Below, in pieces: positions 16,060 through 24,625 of a stretch of 64,000 nt of DNA. A program made the translations under genes and the position numbers. The notes under the pieces are model-generated. The model saw only the letters and a list, made by a program, of their open reading frames with translations, was not told the origin of the DNA and ran no database searches. The DNA comes from CAVURW01 sp963743595 (GTDB lineage Bacteria; Verrucomicrobiota; Verrucomicrobiia; Methylacidiphilales; UBA1321): the NCBI GenBank assembly GCA_963743595.1, contig CAVURW010000038.1, positions 1 through 64,000 of the forward strand, given 5' to 3'. How positions within the stretch are numbered: position 1 is the first letter of the stretch; each line of letters opens with the position of its first letter.

Positions 16060-16803
16060 ATGTCGAACCGAAAAGCCCCCCGCCGAACCTCGTCAGATAA
16101 ACCTGTCTACAGTCGCATTATTTTAAAACTGAGCGGCGAAGTTCTTGAGGGCGCGACGGAGGTCATTGATGCCGTCGTTACCGACAAAATCGCCGAAGAT
16201 GTCGCGGAAATCCATGCCATGGGTGTTCAGGTCGCAGTCGTCATTGGCGGCGGAAACATCTGGCGTGGAATCACTTCCGCCAACAAAGGCATGGACCGCT
16301 GCACCGCCGATTACATGGGCATGATGGCGACGATTATCAACGGCCTGGCGCTTCAAGACGCTCTGGAAAAGCGAAATGTTCTGACCCGCGTGCAGACCGC
16401 AATCGAGGTGAAAAACGTCGCCGAGCCGTTCATCCGTCGCCGCGCCGTGCGCCACCTGGAAAAAGGGCGGGTCGTTATTTTTGTCGCGGGCACCGGTAAC
16501 CCGTTTTTTTCCACCGACACCGCAGCGGCCCTTCGCGCGAGTGAAATCGGTGCCGAGATTTTATTAAAAGCGACGAAAGTCGATGGCGTGTATGATTCCG
16601 ATCCCAAGAAGAATCCGGCGGCCAAGCGGTTCGAAACGGTCTCCTATGAGCAGGCGCTGATCAGCCGTTTGCAAGTCATGGATCAGACCGCATTTGCGCT
16701 TTGCATGGAGAATGGCGTGCCCATCGTCGTTTTCGACATGTTCAAGCCCGGCAACCTGAAAGCCGTCGTCACGGGCCAGAAAATCGGCACGCTCGTCTCC
16801 TAA
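16060..16803 (+). CDS. pyrH: UMP kinase
   Basis: 247 aa with the bacterial UMP kinase signature in order: ILKLSGEVLEG at the phosphate-binding start, VAVVIGGGNIWRG, CTADYMGMMATIINGLAL, IFVAGTGNPFFSTDTAAALRA and LLKATKVDGVYDSDP. It phosphorylates UMP to UDP in pyrimidine supply, as a cytosolic hexamer. The N-terminus has about 15 extra residues (RKAPRRTSSDKP) before the kinase core. The usual neighbours (tsf, frr) are absent; truA follows after 17 nt. Confidence 0.96.
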   Translation: MSNRKAPRRTSSDKPVYSRIILKLSGEVLEGATEVIDAVVTDKIAEDVAEIHAMGVQVAVVIGGGNIWRGITSANKGMDRCTADYMGMMATIINGLALQDALEKRNVLTRVQTAIEVKNVAEPFIRRRAVRHLEKGRVVIFVAGTGNPFFSTDTAAALRASEIGAEILLKATKVDGVYDSDPKKNPAAKRFETVSYEQALISRLQVMDQTAFALCMENGVPIVVFDMFKPGNLKAVVTGQKIGTLVS

Positions 16804-16820
16804 TTTTTGCGTCTGCGCGC

Positions 16821-17690
16821 ATGGGTAAAATCTCCGGCAAAAACCGACCCCATCGCTACAATCCCACTCTTCAGGGGCACCGCCTGACGGTCAGCTACGT
16901 CGGTACCGAGTTCTTCGGATGGCAACGCCAACCGCGCAAGCGCACGGTGCAGGAATGCCTGGAGCTGGCCGTGGCGAAGCTCTGGGGCGAATCGATTGAT
17001 CTCCAGGGTTCTGGTCGAACCGATACGGGCGTGCATGCGTTTGGCCAGGTCGTTTCGTTTAACGCCAAACGGTTGCATTCGGCGGAAACGGTAATTCGTG
17101 CGTTAAATGCCAATTTGCCAAACGAGGTGCGGGTGATGAAATGTCGCTTGGTCCATCCTTCCTTTCACGCGCGATTCCAAGCCATGGGAAAGACCTACCA
17201 CTACCTCATTCTGAACGCGAAAATCCAAGATCCCTTCACGCTCCACACGCACTGGCATGTGCCGCGCCCGCTCGATCTCAACGCCATGCGCCGCTGCGCC
17301 GCGTTGCTCGTGGGCCATATCGATTTCGCGTCGTTCACCAGCAATCCCGGTTATGAACGCGAGACGACGTTTCGTACCATGCGCCGGGTCAGCATTTCAC
17401 GCGACGGCGACGTGCTCCGGTTCTCGTTCACCGCGGATGGTTTTCTCTATCGCATGGTTCGCAACCTCGTGGGCGGATTAGCTAAAGTGGGAATCGGTCG
17501 AATGACCGTGGAGGAATTTCGGCAGGTCTTGCTCGCTTGTAAGCGGACCAATGCACCGGCCACCGCACCCGCTCACGGGCTCTATCTGATGAAGGTTTTT
17601 TATCCCACCAAACTGCCGATTGCCACACCGGTGATTCCGGGTACGGAACCGATTATTGAGCCGAGCGTTGAAGGGGAATATCTGGAGTAA
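16821..17690 (+). CDS. truA: tRNA pseudouridine(38-40) synthase
   Basis: 289 aa from the ATG at 16821 (MGKISGKNRPHRYN), 17 nt after pyrH; the frame is open further upstream but only inside pyrH. The catalytic Asp is D68 in GSGRTDTGVHAFGQV. VSYVGTEFFGWQRQP at the start and FLYRMVRNLVGGLAKVGIG near the end are TruA hallmarks. It converts U38-U40 of the anticodon arm to pseudouridine. The C-terminal 25 or so residues (TPVIPGTEPIIEP) extend beyond the usual fold. Confidence 0.95.
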   Translation: MGKISGKNRPHRYNPTLQGHRLTVSYVGTEFFGWQRQPRKRTVQECLELAVAKLWGESIDLQGSGRTDTGVHAFGQVVSFNAKRLHSAETVIRALNANLPNEVRVMKCRLVHPSFHARFQAMGKTYHYLILNAKIQDPFTLHTHWHVPRPLDLNAMRRCAALLVGHIDFASFTSNPGYERETTFRTMRRVSISRDGDVLRFSFTADGFLYRMVRNLVGGLAKVGIGRMTVEEFRQVLLACKRTNAPATAPAHGLYLMKVFYPTKLPIATPVIPGTEPIIEPSVEGEYLE

Positions 17691-17695
17691 ACTCG

Positions 17696-18163
17696 ATGAC
17701 CACGCTTCCGTTCCACATCGTACTTCACGAACCAGAAATCCCACCGAACACCGGCACAATCGCGCGGCTCTGCGCGGCTACGGAGAGTCATCTCCATCTG
17801 ATCGAGCCCTTGGGATTTCGGCTCGACGATAAAACATTGAAGCGTGCGGGCATGGATTATTGGGAGCACGTCACGTGGCGTAATTGGCCGAATTGGCGAG
17901 CATTCGCCGATGCGCCCGAGACCGATTTAGTGCGCACTTTTTTTCTCACCACGAAAAGCGAGCGCCCCTACACCAGCATCGCGTTTCAACCGGGGGATCG
18001 ACTCGTTTTTGGTCGCGAGACCAAGGGATTGCCCGAGCCTCTGCTGACACAGCACGAGCCAAATTGCCTGACGATTCCGATCAAGAACCCGCACGTGCGC
18101 AGCTTGAATTTAGCAACCGCCGTCGCGATTGTTCTTTTCGAAGCGATACGCCAGATGCGATAG
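17696..18163 (+). CDS. trmL: tRNA (cytidine/uridine-34 2'-O)-methyltransferase
   Basis: 155 aa SPOUT methyltransferase. It has the N-terminal HIVLHEPEIPPNTGTIARLCAA, the central RLVFGRETKGLP that builds the knot, and SLNLATAVAIVLFEA at the C-terminus, all diagnostic of TrmL/YibK. It methylates the ribose of wobble position 34 in tRNA-Leu in E. coli. It starts 5 nt after truA, giving a pyrH-truA-trmL unit with two anticodon-arm modification enzymes. The stop is TAG, showing that this genome uses TAG as an ordinary terminator. Confidence 0.94.
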   Translation: MTTLPFHIVLHEPEIPPNTGTIARLCAATESHLHLIEPLGFRLDDKTLKRAGMDYWEHVTWRNWPNWRAFADAPETDLVRTFFLTTKSERPYTSIAFQPGDRLVFGRETKGLPEPLLTQHEPNCLTIPIKNPHVRSLNLATAVAIVLFEAIRQMR

Positions 18164-18202
18164 GGTCCTACGTCGCGCAGAGCCCTGTTCAAACTGGAAC
18201 CG

Positions 18203-19690
18203 CTAAGCCCGGTACTCTTTCATGCGAGGCCATAATCCGGCGAAAGTCGACGCCACGATGAGCACGGCAAGAACCTCGTCGATGGCCGCCATGTTTGCGG
18301 TAGCATTGGTTCCGGAATCGCGATTTGCTTCAAATTGATCGGTATTAATCTTAATCGTATTTTGAAGGCTCGCATCGAATTGAGCGAACGCATAGTCGGA
18401 GCCGCCCACGTTTTGATCTAGGCAGAGGGCCACAGCTTGCGGGTGTTGGAAGGTACGTTCCAGGCTGCGAATTTGTGTATCCAGGTCCATGTAGCTTCCC
18501 CACTTGACTAGAGTGTCTAACGCCGCTTCCCGTTCACCCGTATAGGTGATGTTGGCGAGCTCGTCGGCGAGGCGTCCGGCGAATCCCGAGACGTGTGTGG
18601 TTTTGTCGTCGGTGCGAAAGGTGGTGGCCAAGTCTTCATAAGTCGTATTGGCGGGTAGGAACGCAATGGCCGTAGACCTTTCAATAAACATGCCTGCAGC
18701 GGTGGAGCGTTCGCTCGGATCCGGGTCGTAGAGCCACCGACTCTCCGCAGCATTGGCGTCCATGGCCTCAGATCGCGCTTTAAGCAAGGCGTGGATTGAG
18801 TCAAACGCATCCTTCGCTGCACCTTTTAGAGACCCGGATGAATTGTGTAGCGCCTCGCACGTCGAAACGAGCAAGACCGCCGCTAGACATGTGGCGACAA
18901 CAAGTCCGGGATTGAAGGCGCGATGCGTTTTATCGTAGAGCCACAGCTGAGCCTGAACCAGCACCGCGCAAAGACCGATACCCGCGAGCATCACGATCAC
19001 AAATGTAACGGTGGAATAGGTCCGAGACGACTCGTAAGCGGCCTTGAGTTTATCGTCGTTGATACTATCGAGATTTTCGGCCTGAAACAGGAGGGTGTCT
19101 TGCATAATCGTGGCCGCAGCTCGCTCTTTGACCAGAGCTTCGGCTTCGAGGTGATGCTGGTGCAAGGTCTTTGCCTCGGCCATTAAGGCCTGGTAATTGC
19201 TAAAATTCTGAACCATGACCGTGATCGATTTTTCTTCGCCGTCATAGGTGATGTTTTTGGCAGCGACGACGAGCTGTTCAGATATTACACTCGCATCTTT
19301 ACTCATCTGTAGGTTCGAAGCGGCGATGGACACATCACTGGTGTCCAGAAACTGTGTCAACCAAGCCCCGTCCAAGTCGGACATATTTGCGCGAATTTGT
19401 TGCGCGGCAATGACGGAGGGGGCTGAGTCGACGCAGACGGTTTTTAGCTCGGTTTGAGCGTCGTTTATTGCGAAAACCGAGGCAAGCGTGAGGAAAACAG
19501 CGAACAACGAAATACCTCCGAACCAGGCCCACAGGACACGGGGAGTTTGGTATTTCCGCTGATACCAGTTGTCGACGAATTTCTGGTCCAAGATCAGGAG
19601 CGAGCTGATCGGAGCCGCTTTGGCTACTTGCGGGGTAACGGCAGGCCGCTCGATGGGGCTGGTCACTGGGGCTTGATTCACGGGGCTCAT
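18203..19690 (-). CDS. Four-TM membrane sensor with two extracytoplasmic helical domains (GlnX-like)
   Basis: 495 aa. Four hydrophobic spans: about 50-73 (VLWAWFGGISLFAVFLTLAS), near 228-250 (TVTFVIVMLAGIGLCAVLVQ), near 262-285 (FNPGLVVATCLAAVLLV) and the C-terminal end (EVLAVLIVASTFAGLW). Between TM1 and TM2 and between TM3 and TM4 lie helical domains of 150-200 aa that resemble chemoreceptor four-helix-bundle sensors. No output domain is present. The start ATG overlaps the TGA of the VWA gene by 4 nt. The topology and its place in a PknG gene set are like actinobacterial GlnX, which relays amino acid status to PknG; that equivalence is my inference, not a sequence match I can prove. The stop is TAG. 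Confidence 0.65.
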   Translation of the reverse strand: MSPVNQAPVTSPIERPAVTPQVAKAAPISSLLILDQKFVDNWYQRKYQTPRVLWAWFGGISLFAVFLTLASVFAINDAQTELKTVCVDSAPSVIAAQQIRANMSDLDGAWLTQFLDTSDVSIAASNLQMSKDASVISEQLVVAAKNITYDGEEKSITVMVQNFSNYQALMAEAKTLHQHHLEAEALVKERAAATIMQDTLLFQAENLDSINDDKLKAAYESSRTYSTVTFVIVMLAGIGLCAVLVQAQLWLYDKTHRAFNPGLVVATCLAAVLLVSTCEALHNSSGSLKGAAKDAFDSIHALLKARSEAMDANAAESRWLYDPDPSERSTAAGMFIERSTAIAFLPANTTYEDLATTFRTDDKTTHVSGFAGRLADELANITYTGEREAALDTLVKWGSYMDLDTQIRSLERTFQHPQAVALCLDQNVGGSDYAFAQFDASLQNTIKINTDQFEANRDSGTNATANMAAIDEVLAVLIVASTFAGLWPRMKEYRA

Positions 19691-20991
19691 GATTTTGAAA
19701 TGCGCCGGGTGGTTTTGGTGGAGCGGGTATCGAGAGCCATGGCATCGGCATCATCCACGCCGCGCCGAAGACGAATGGTCCCGGTGTCTTCATCCACAAC
19801 ATCCACAACTTTCCGGAGCAGTTTGGTGGTCGATTCATTTCCGGTCGATGCGGCCAACTGCACGGCGCGCCCCAGCTTGCGTGTGGCCGCTTCATCATTG
19901 CCGAGCCGACGCGCTTCCAGCCCTTCCTTAATGGTCTGAGCCAACTCGCTCTGCCCGGTGTAGTGGGCGACCTCGGGATTGATAATCGCGGAGCGCGTAT
20001 CGTCATCGGTCCAGTTGGCCAGGATCTGGCTCTCGGTGACCTTCGTTTCGGTTACGCCATTGGAAATCACAATGCTCACCTTGCCCGCAAGCATGCGTTG
20101 TCCCACGGCACCCGGCTTCACGCGAATCTGGAGGTGGTAATCCCGCTCTTCATTGGAGCTCCAGGCGCCGAGCGGGTAATCACGAATTTGTGTGGGCGAT
20201 TGCGGGTTCGGGATCGCCTGGTTCGTGAGTTCCACGATGGCAGGCGAGACCTGACGACAGAACTCAATCTTCGCGCCCATCGGCGTCCAGAGCCGGAGTC
20301 GCGCCTCAGAAATGGTACGGGTCATGGCATGCTCCAGAATACCCCGAAAATCCTCCGCAATATCGTGCGGTTTCGGAATGATATCGACGGTGCCGAGCAA
20401 GCGGGTTGAGATCGCACGGAGTTGTTCGACGTGCCAATCAACGCCGACTCCACGCGCATCGCATTGGAAGCGTCCGGCACACGAGGCGAGCACTTCATTG
20501 AGCCGGAAGTTATCGTTCTCGTCGTTGATTCCGTCGGTTAAGAGCAGGGCTTGGCGGATGAACCGACTATCGGCGGGAAATTGGTCACGAGCAGCCGCCA
20601 GCCACTTGGAGATGTGGGTGCTGCCCCCGGCTGTGAGCCGAGTCACGGCTGCTTCGGCTTTCAATTTGTGCTCGACGGTGGCCTGGCAGAGCGGCGTGAC
20701 GATCTCCACTTCATCCCAACCAGCAATCACGAAGAAATAGCAATCGTTCCGAATGAGTTCCAGGGCGGCGCGCACACCATTCTTAGCCTGTTCCAAGCGT
20801 TTACCGCCATCTTCACCCATCGATCCGGAACAATCGATAAGCAGGCCGACAACAATCGGCGCGTTGGAGCTTGTTTCGACCAGGGATTCCGCATCGCGGG
20901 ACGCAGTAACGGTGACGACCGCGTGGACCGTCTCGGAACCTTGAGGCAGGTAGGTGTTTTGGAAGACTTGTGCTTGGAATGACGTGCTCAT
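19687..20991 (-). CDS. VWA-domain protein
   Basis: 434 aa. A von Willebrand A domain starts at about residue 45 with the MIDAS motif D53-C-S-G-S57 (LLIDCSGSMGEDG), followed by LTAGGSTHISKWL carrying the MIDAS Thr and LLLTDGINDENDN with the third metal-site Asp. The second half is a beta-rich region plus a helical C-terminus. It has no signal peptide and is likely cytosolic. It sits between the PP2C phosphatase (9 nt) and the membrane sensor (overlapping). VWA proteins often act as partners or scaffolds in kinase/phosphatase sets of this sort. Confidence 0.85.
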   Translation of the reverse strand: MSTSFQAQVFQNTYLPQGSETVHAVVTVTASRDAESLVETSSNAPIVVGLLIDCSGSMGEDGGKRLEQAKNGVRAALELIRNDCYFFVIAGWDEVEIVTPLCQATVEHKLKAEAAVTRLTAGGSTHISKWLAAARDQFPADSRFIRQALLLTDGINDENDNFRLNEVLASCAGRFQCDARGVGVDWHVEQLRAISTRLLGTVDIIPKPHDIAEDFRGILEHAMTRTISEARLRLWTPMGAKIEFCRQVSPAIVELTNQAIPNPQSPTQIRDYPLGAWSSNEERDYHLQIRVKPGAVGQRMLAGKVSIVISNGVTETKVTESQILANWTDDDTRSAIINPEVAHYTGQSELAQTIKEGLEARRLGNDEAATRKLGRAVQLAASTGNESTTKLLRKVVDVVDEDTGTIRLRRGVDDADAMALDTRSTKTTRRISKS

Positions 20992-21000
20992 GTTTGATTT

Positions 21001-21993
21001 CTATTTTTCGATTCGGACTAAAAGCGCAGTGAGATTATCGCGGCCCCCGCGGAGGCGTGCGCGCTCGATTAGGCCACGGCAAATGGTGGCCGCATCTGCG
21101 GTATCGCGAGCTTCCTCCGCCACCCAAGAACCGATCTCATGCGGCTCAGGGGCATACCCCCACAGCCCATCACTGCAAAGCAGGAGCCAGCCAGGGCCGG
21201 TCAGCGTTATTTTCAAAAGAGAGGGCTCGTCGCCAGAATCAGGGCTCTCCAGCGCCGGCGGACCGCCAAGCGAACGCGTTACCGCATGCGCCCCCTTGCG
21301 CTTGCGAGCCTCTTCGTAGGTGAGTTTGCCCGATTCCACCACCTCATTCAGCCAGGAATGATCTTTTGTGAGGAGTCGATTTTCCGCTCCAAACCAATAC
21401 GCACGGCAATCACCGAGCCACGCGAGAAGGACGTCGGAATCGCGAATGCACGCCGCGATGGCCGTAGAGGCGGGGGCATCGTCGCCATCTAATTCTGGAG
21501 TGGCTAACGCGCTTACCGATTTTTGCGCAAGCGCGAAGGCTTGAAACATCACCGGTTGCACTTCGAAGGTGGGCAGCACACGGGCGGAGGCGAGCAAGGT
21601 CTCACAAATGAGCGGTGCCGCCAGCGACGACGCATTGCCAGCATCCCGCGATTGAGCCACGCCATCGCACACCACAGCGACACGGACCGCGCCTGCCTCG
21701 CCCAAAGCCATAAAATCTTCATTGCGCACCCGTTTCAGACCGAGATCGCAAACGCCACCGAGATTCGCGGAAACGGAAAGTTCCCAGTGCGCGTGTTCGT
21801 CCGGCGTGGTCGATTCCAAGCCACACTTTGTGCAGAATCCTGAGGCGTCGATAGCGCTGGCGGGCGCACCGCAGCCCTTGCAACCGGGAGCGGCTGCAGT
21901 GGGTGCAGCGTTACTAAAGGACGCGCCACATTCTTCGCAGAATCGGGCATCTTTTATGAGGGTGGTGGCTCCACAGCTAGTGCAATTCATCAT
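21001..21993 (-). CDS. PP2C-type Ser/Thr phosphatase with N-terminal zinc ribbons
   Basis: 330 aa. Residues 1-60 carry zinc-ribbon Cys pairs (CTSCG, CEECG, CKGCG, CTKCG). A PP2C domain follows: GLKRVRNEDF (first metal Asp), VRVAVVCDGVAQ, LLAWLGDCRAYWF, LLLCSDGLWGY and GGRDNLTALLVRI, i.e. the motif series with metal-binding aspartates. It is predicted to remove phosphates placed by the adjacent PknG-like kinase, whose gene ends 4 nt before this one starts. Confidence 0.9.
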   Translation of the reverse strand: MMNCTSCGATTLIKDARFCEECGASFSNAAPTAAAPGCKGCGAPASAIDASGFCTKCGLESTTPDEHAHWELSVSANLGGVCDLGLKRVRNEDFMALGEAGAVRVAVVCDGVAQSRDAGNASSLAAPLICETLLASARVLPTFEVQPVMFQAFALAQKSVSALATPELDGDDAPASTAIAACIRDSDVLLAWLGDCRAYWFGAENRLLTKDHSWLNEVVESGKLTYEEARKRKGAHAVTRSLGGPPALESPDSGDEPSLLKITLTGPGWLLLCSDGLWGYAPEPHEIGSWVAEEARDTADAATICRGLIERARLRGGRDNLTALLVRIEK

Positions 21994-21996
21994 GGG

Positions 21997-24261
21997 TTAC
22001 ATCCAAGTAAAGGGGCGGACATCATTGGCCAGGTCGATCAAGTAATTTCGTTCACGATCATTTTTTGTCAGGCGCGCCAGACTGCGCAGGGTGTCTTCCA
22101 GCGACGATTTAATCTCGGTCTCCACCATTGGGCGTCCAAACAACCGCAAATTCGAAAATGTGTGGGGGCGCGAGGCGAGGTCGGAGGTGATACTTAAGGC
22201 GCGGTTTAGGACCTCAGCAACCAGACGATGGCGTTCCTGGCCATCCAATCCGAGCGCTTCGATCGCCTGCGCAGCACGAGCGATTTGATCCTGAGTTGTG
22301 GAGCGCATCCAGATGCGGGCCAGCGCGATCTGAGCGCGCACAAAGTACTGTGAGCTGGTGGGCACGCGGCTGTAGGCCTCTGCGGCGAGATCGAGTTGTT
22401 TTAAGTTCGCGTAACACCGGGCCAAACCGAAAATCGCGCTGATAAAAGAGGGGTCCGTTTTGGCCACCAAGTTATAGAGGACAGCCGCGCGGCTATAATC
22501 GCCCATACCCTCCAGCGAGAATGCGAGTGCCACGCGCGGGGCCAATTCGCCCGGCACGCTATTATAGACCTGCTCAAATTCCACCACGGCATTGTCGGGC
22601 ATCCCGCGCGAAAGAAAACTCAAGCCGCGAAGCCAGTGCGTTTGCCAATCTTCGCCATTAATCTCCGTCCATTCATGGAGCGCATCGAGAGCTTGGCGGG
22701 GCAGATTTCCCTCAATGTACGAGCGAATGAGACGCAATCGCGCATCCACGCTTTCGGGGAAAAGTCGAATGGCCTCCGTGTAGATGCGAATAGGATCATA
22801 CGCACCCGAATTCATTACAAGAAACGATGCTGCCGGGTCTGTGGGATCCAGCTTCAGCGGAGGAAGCATCCGAGGCGTTTCCAAGGGCGCAGGAGCCCCC
22901 ACGTCTGAAAAACCGAGCGGATCTCCGCCGAAAAGAGAACTCTCCGCAGGCCGCGCGACGCCCGTTTCGACCGCGACAATCTCGCGCAAGATCCCGGCAA
23001 GTTGCTCCGCCATTTCATCCGCGCTTTGGAAGCGTAGAACCGGGTTTTCATGCGTGCACTTCAGCAGGAAGCGGTAGAGAGAATCGTATTGCGTGAAGAG
23101 TGGTTGCTCACCGGGCGGAGGCAGCGTAAACCGATAACGACTCTGAAAGCTTTTAAAGTCGGTGATGAGGACCGCAAGCGTTCGCGCCACGGTAAAAAGA
23201 TCCGAAGCAATGGAGGGATGCTCACCGCCTTCCGGTGCGCTGTAACCTTTGGTTCCGTAGACTTCGCCACCGGGATCGTCTTCACGGCGAACGGCACCGA
23301 GATCGATTAGTTTAACGTCGTCGCCCTCCAGCATCACGTTTTCGGGTTTGAAATCGCAATAAATGAGCGGGGGCTCCTGGCGATGCAGGTAGGCAAACGC
23401 GGCGAGAATGCGGTGGATGTAGGCGATCGCTTCCGTGACGGGCAAGGGGCCGCGTTCTTTACGAATTTCCTTCAGCGATTTCCCACGGACAAACTCCATG
23501 ACGATGTAGCCCTCGGACTCGCGCTCCACAAAGGTGTAGACGCTCACGATATTCGGGTGCTTTACGGCGGCGAGGAATTGACGCTCGGCGACGGCGACTG
23601 CGGCGCTGGAGGTGTCCTTCGCATTGAGCAGACCTTTTAGCACCACCCAGCGGGAGAGTGCTTTGTCCTTGGCCAGGTAGATCCAGCCGAGCCCGCCAAA
23701 AGTCATTGCGCCCAGCACTTCATACTGAGCGGCCACGACATCACCTGCTTGCAGTGTGGGAAGGAACGAATAGGCCTTACCGCACTGGGGGCAGAAGCCC
23801 TTTTCGCGCGTGAGCTTTTGTTCGCACTGCGGGCAATAGCGCTTTGCCTCCGGGACGGAGGGATTTGCCATGATGACGGTGGTGGGATCCAGCGTGGGGA
23901 GTTCCGGAATTTGAACAAGGCCGAGCCCGAGCTGACGTCGGGACGAGGTGCGCCCGGAACCGCGCGTGCCTCGTGTTCCGGAGCGGCTGCTGCCTCGCGA
24001 GGTGCCGGAGGTGGACGTGGACGTAGAGGTGCGTGACGCCACTGACCCTGGGCCCGTGACGGCGGTTCCGCGCATGGTGCTGCTGAGGGAGGTGCCACGC
24101 GGAATGGTGCTCGTCGCGGGATTAGAAGAAATAACAGGGTGGGCTGGAGCGGGGGAGAGGGCCGATTCCATGCCGCAGCTGAGGCAAAAGCCGTCCTCAA
24201 CGGTGCCGCCGCAGCCGGGTTGTGTACAGGTGGAGCGCGAGGTCATAAGGAGGGGATTCAC
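21997..24261 (-). CDS. PknG-like Ser/Thr protein kinase with rubredoxin-like motif and TPR tail
   Basis: 754 aa from a GTG; the ATG five codons in (24246) is an equally good start. Order: N-terminal zinc ribbon (CTQPGCGG...CLSCG), low-complexity Ser/Thr/Arg linker (50-110), rubredoxin-like CPQC x2 (C143-C146, C157-C160), kinase domain from 180 (K209 in VVLKG, VMEFVRGKSLKEI, catalytic D303 in YCDFKPENVM, D320 in LIDLGAVRR), then TPR-like repeats from about 480. The rubredoxin-kinase-TPR order, the YCD.KPEN in place of HRD.K..N, and IDLGAV...YGT.GY.APE are PknG traits. PknG in actinobacteria controls 2-oxoglutarate metabolism via OdhI/GarA in response to amino acids. First gene of a four-gene operon with phosphatase, VWA protein and sensor. 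Confidence 0.85.
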   Translation of the reverse strand: MNPLLMTSRSTCTQPGCGGTVEDGFCLSCGMESALSPAPAHPVISSNPATSTIPRGTSLSSTMRGTAVTGPGSVASRTSTSTSTSGTSRGSSRSGTRGTRGSGRTSSRRQLGLGLVQIPELPTLDPTTVIMANPSVPEAKRYCPQCEQKLTREKGFCPQCGKAYSFLPTLQAGDVVAAQYEVLGAMTFGGLGWIYLAKDKALSRWVVLKGLLNAKDTSSAAVAVAERQFLAAVKHPNIVSVYTFVERESEGYIVMEFVRGKSLKEIRKERGPLPVTEAIAYIHRILAAFAYLHRQEPPLIYCDFKPENVMLEGDDVKLIDLGAVRREDDPGGEVYGTKGYSAPEGGEHPSIASDLFTVARTLAVLITDFKSFQSRYRFTLPPPGEQPLFTQYDSLYRFLLKCTHENPVLRFQSADEMAEQLAGILREIVAVETGVARPAESSLFGGDPLGFSDVGAPAPLETPRMLPPLKLDPTDPAASFLVMNSGAYDPIRIYTEAIRLFPESVDARLRLIRSYIEGNLPRQALDALHEWTEINGEDWQTHWLRGLSFLSRGMPDNAVVEFEQVYNSVPGELAPRVALAFSLEGMGDYSRAAVLYNLVAKTDPSFISAIFGLARCYANLKQLDLAAEAYSRVPTSSQYFVRAQIALARIWMRSTTQDQIARAAQAIEALGLDGQERHRLVAEVLNRALSITSDLASRPHTFSNLRLFGRPMVETEIKSSLEDTLRSLARLTKNDRERNYLIDLANDVRPFTWM

Positions 24262-24321
24262 TAGAGCTTAGACAGGCTCGCGCCGACTTCCAAGGGAGAT
24301 CGGTGATCATGCGTCTATCGC

Positions 24322-24349
24322 TTGACAGGCCCTGTGCATCTGCTATGCT
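24322..24349 (+). promoter_or_regulatory. Sigma-70-type promoter for small basic protein
   Basis: TTGACA at 24322-24327, 16-bp spacer, TATGCT at 24344-24349. The downstream ATG at 24361 is only 11 nt beyond the -10, so the mRNA would have almost no leader. Confidence 0.6.
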
Positions 24350-24360
24350 TCGCGGTTCTT

Positions 24361-24507
24361 ATGGGAGCATATCCAGGACGTCGGCAAGTGCGTGACCGCG
24401 TAAAGCGCGCCGCTAAAAATGATCGTATCATCGCCCAGCGCGCTGCAGAAAGAGCAGTCGCCAGCGAAAGCAAGCCCGCGGTCGTTGAGAGCGCTAAGTC
24501 AGAGTAG
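24361..24507 (+). CDS. Small basic protein (48 aa), unknown
   Basis: 48 aa beginning MGAYPGRRQVRDRVKRAAKN and rich in Arg/Lys/Ala, with a more acidic tail (VVESAKSE). It has no membrane segment. The N-terminal half resembles small ribosome- or nucleic acid-associated proteins, but I do not recognise a family. Support for coding comes from the well-formed promoter directly upstream, an ATG placed for a near-leaderless transcript, and an isolated position between divergent genes. An in-frame upstream start at 24322 lies inside the -35 box and is unlikely. Confidence 0.5.
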   Translation: MGAYPGRRQVRDRVKRAAKNDRIIAQRAAERAVASESKPAVVESAKSE

Positions 24508-24625
24508 TCAGCTCAATCGGTTTAGTCGCTCTTGAAATCGTCAAGAGCTCGTTTGGCGTGTTGATCTCGCAAGCTGAATAGAGGCTTTTCGTTCACGCTA
24601 GGTTCGCTAACGTCGCATCGCCAGG

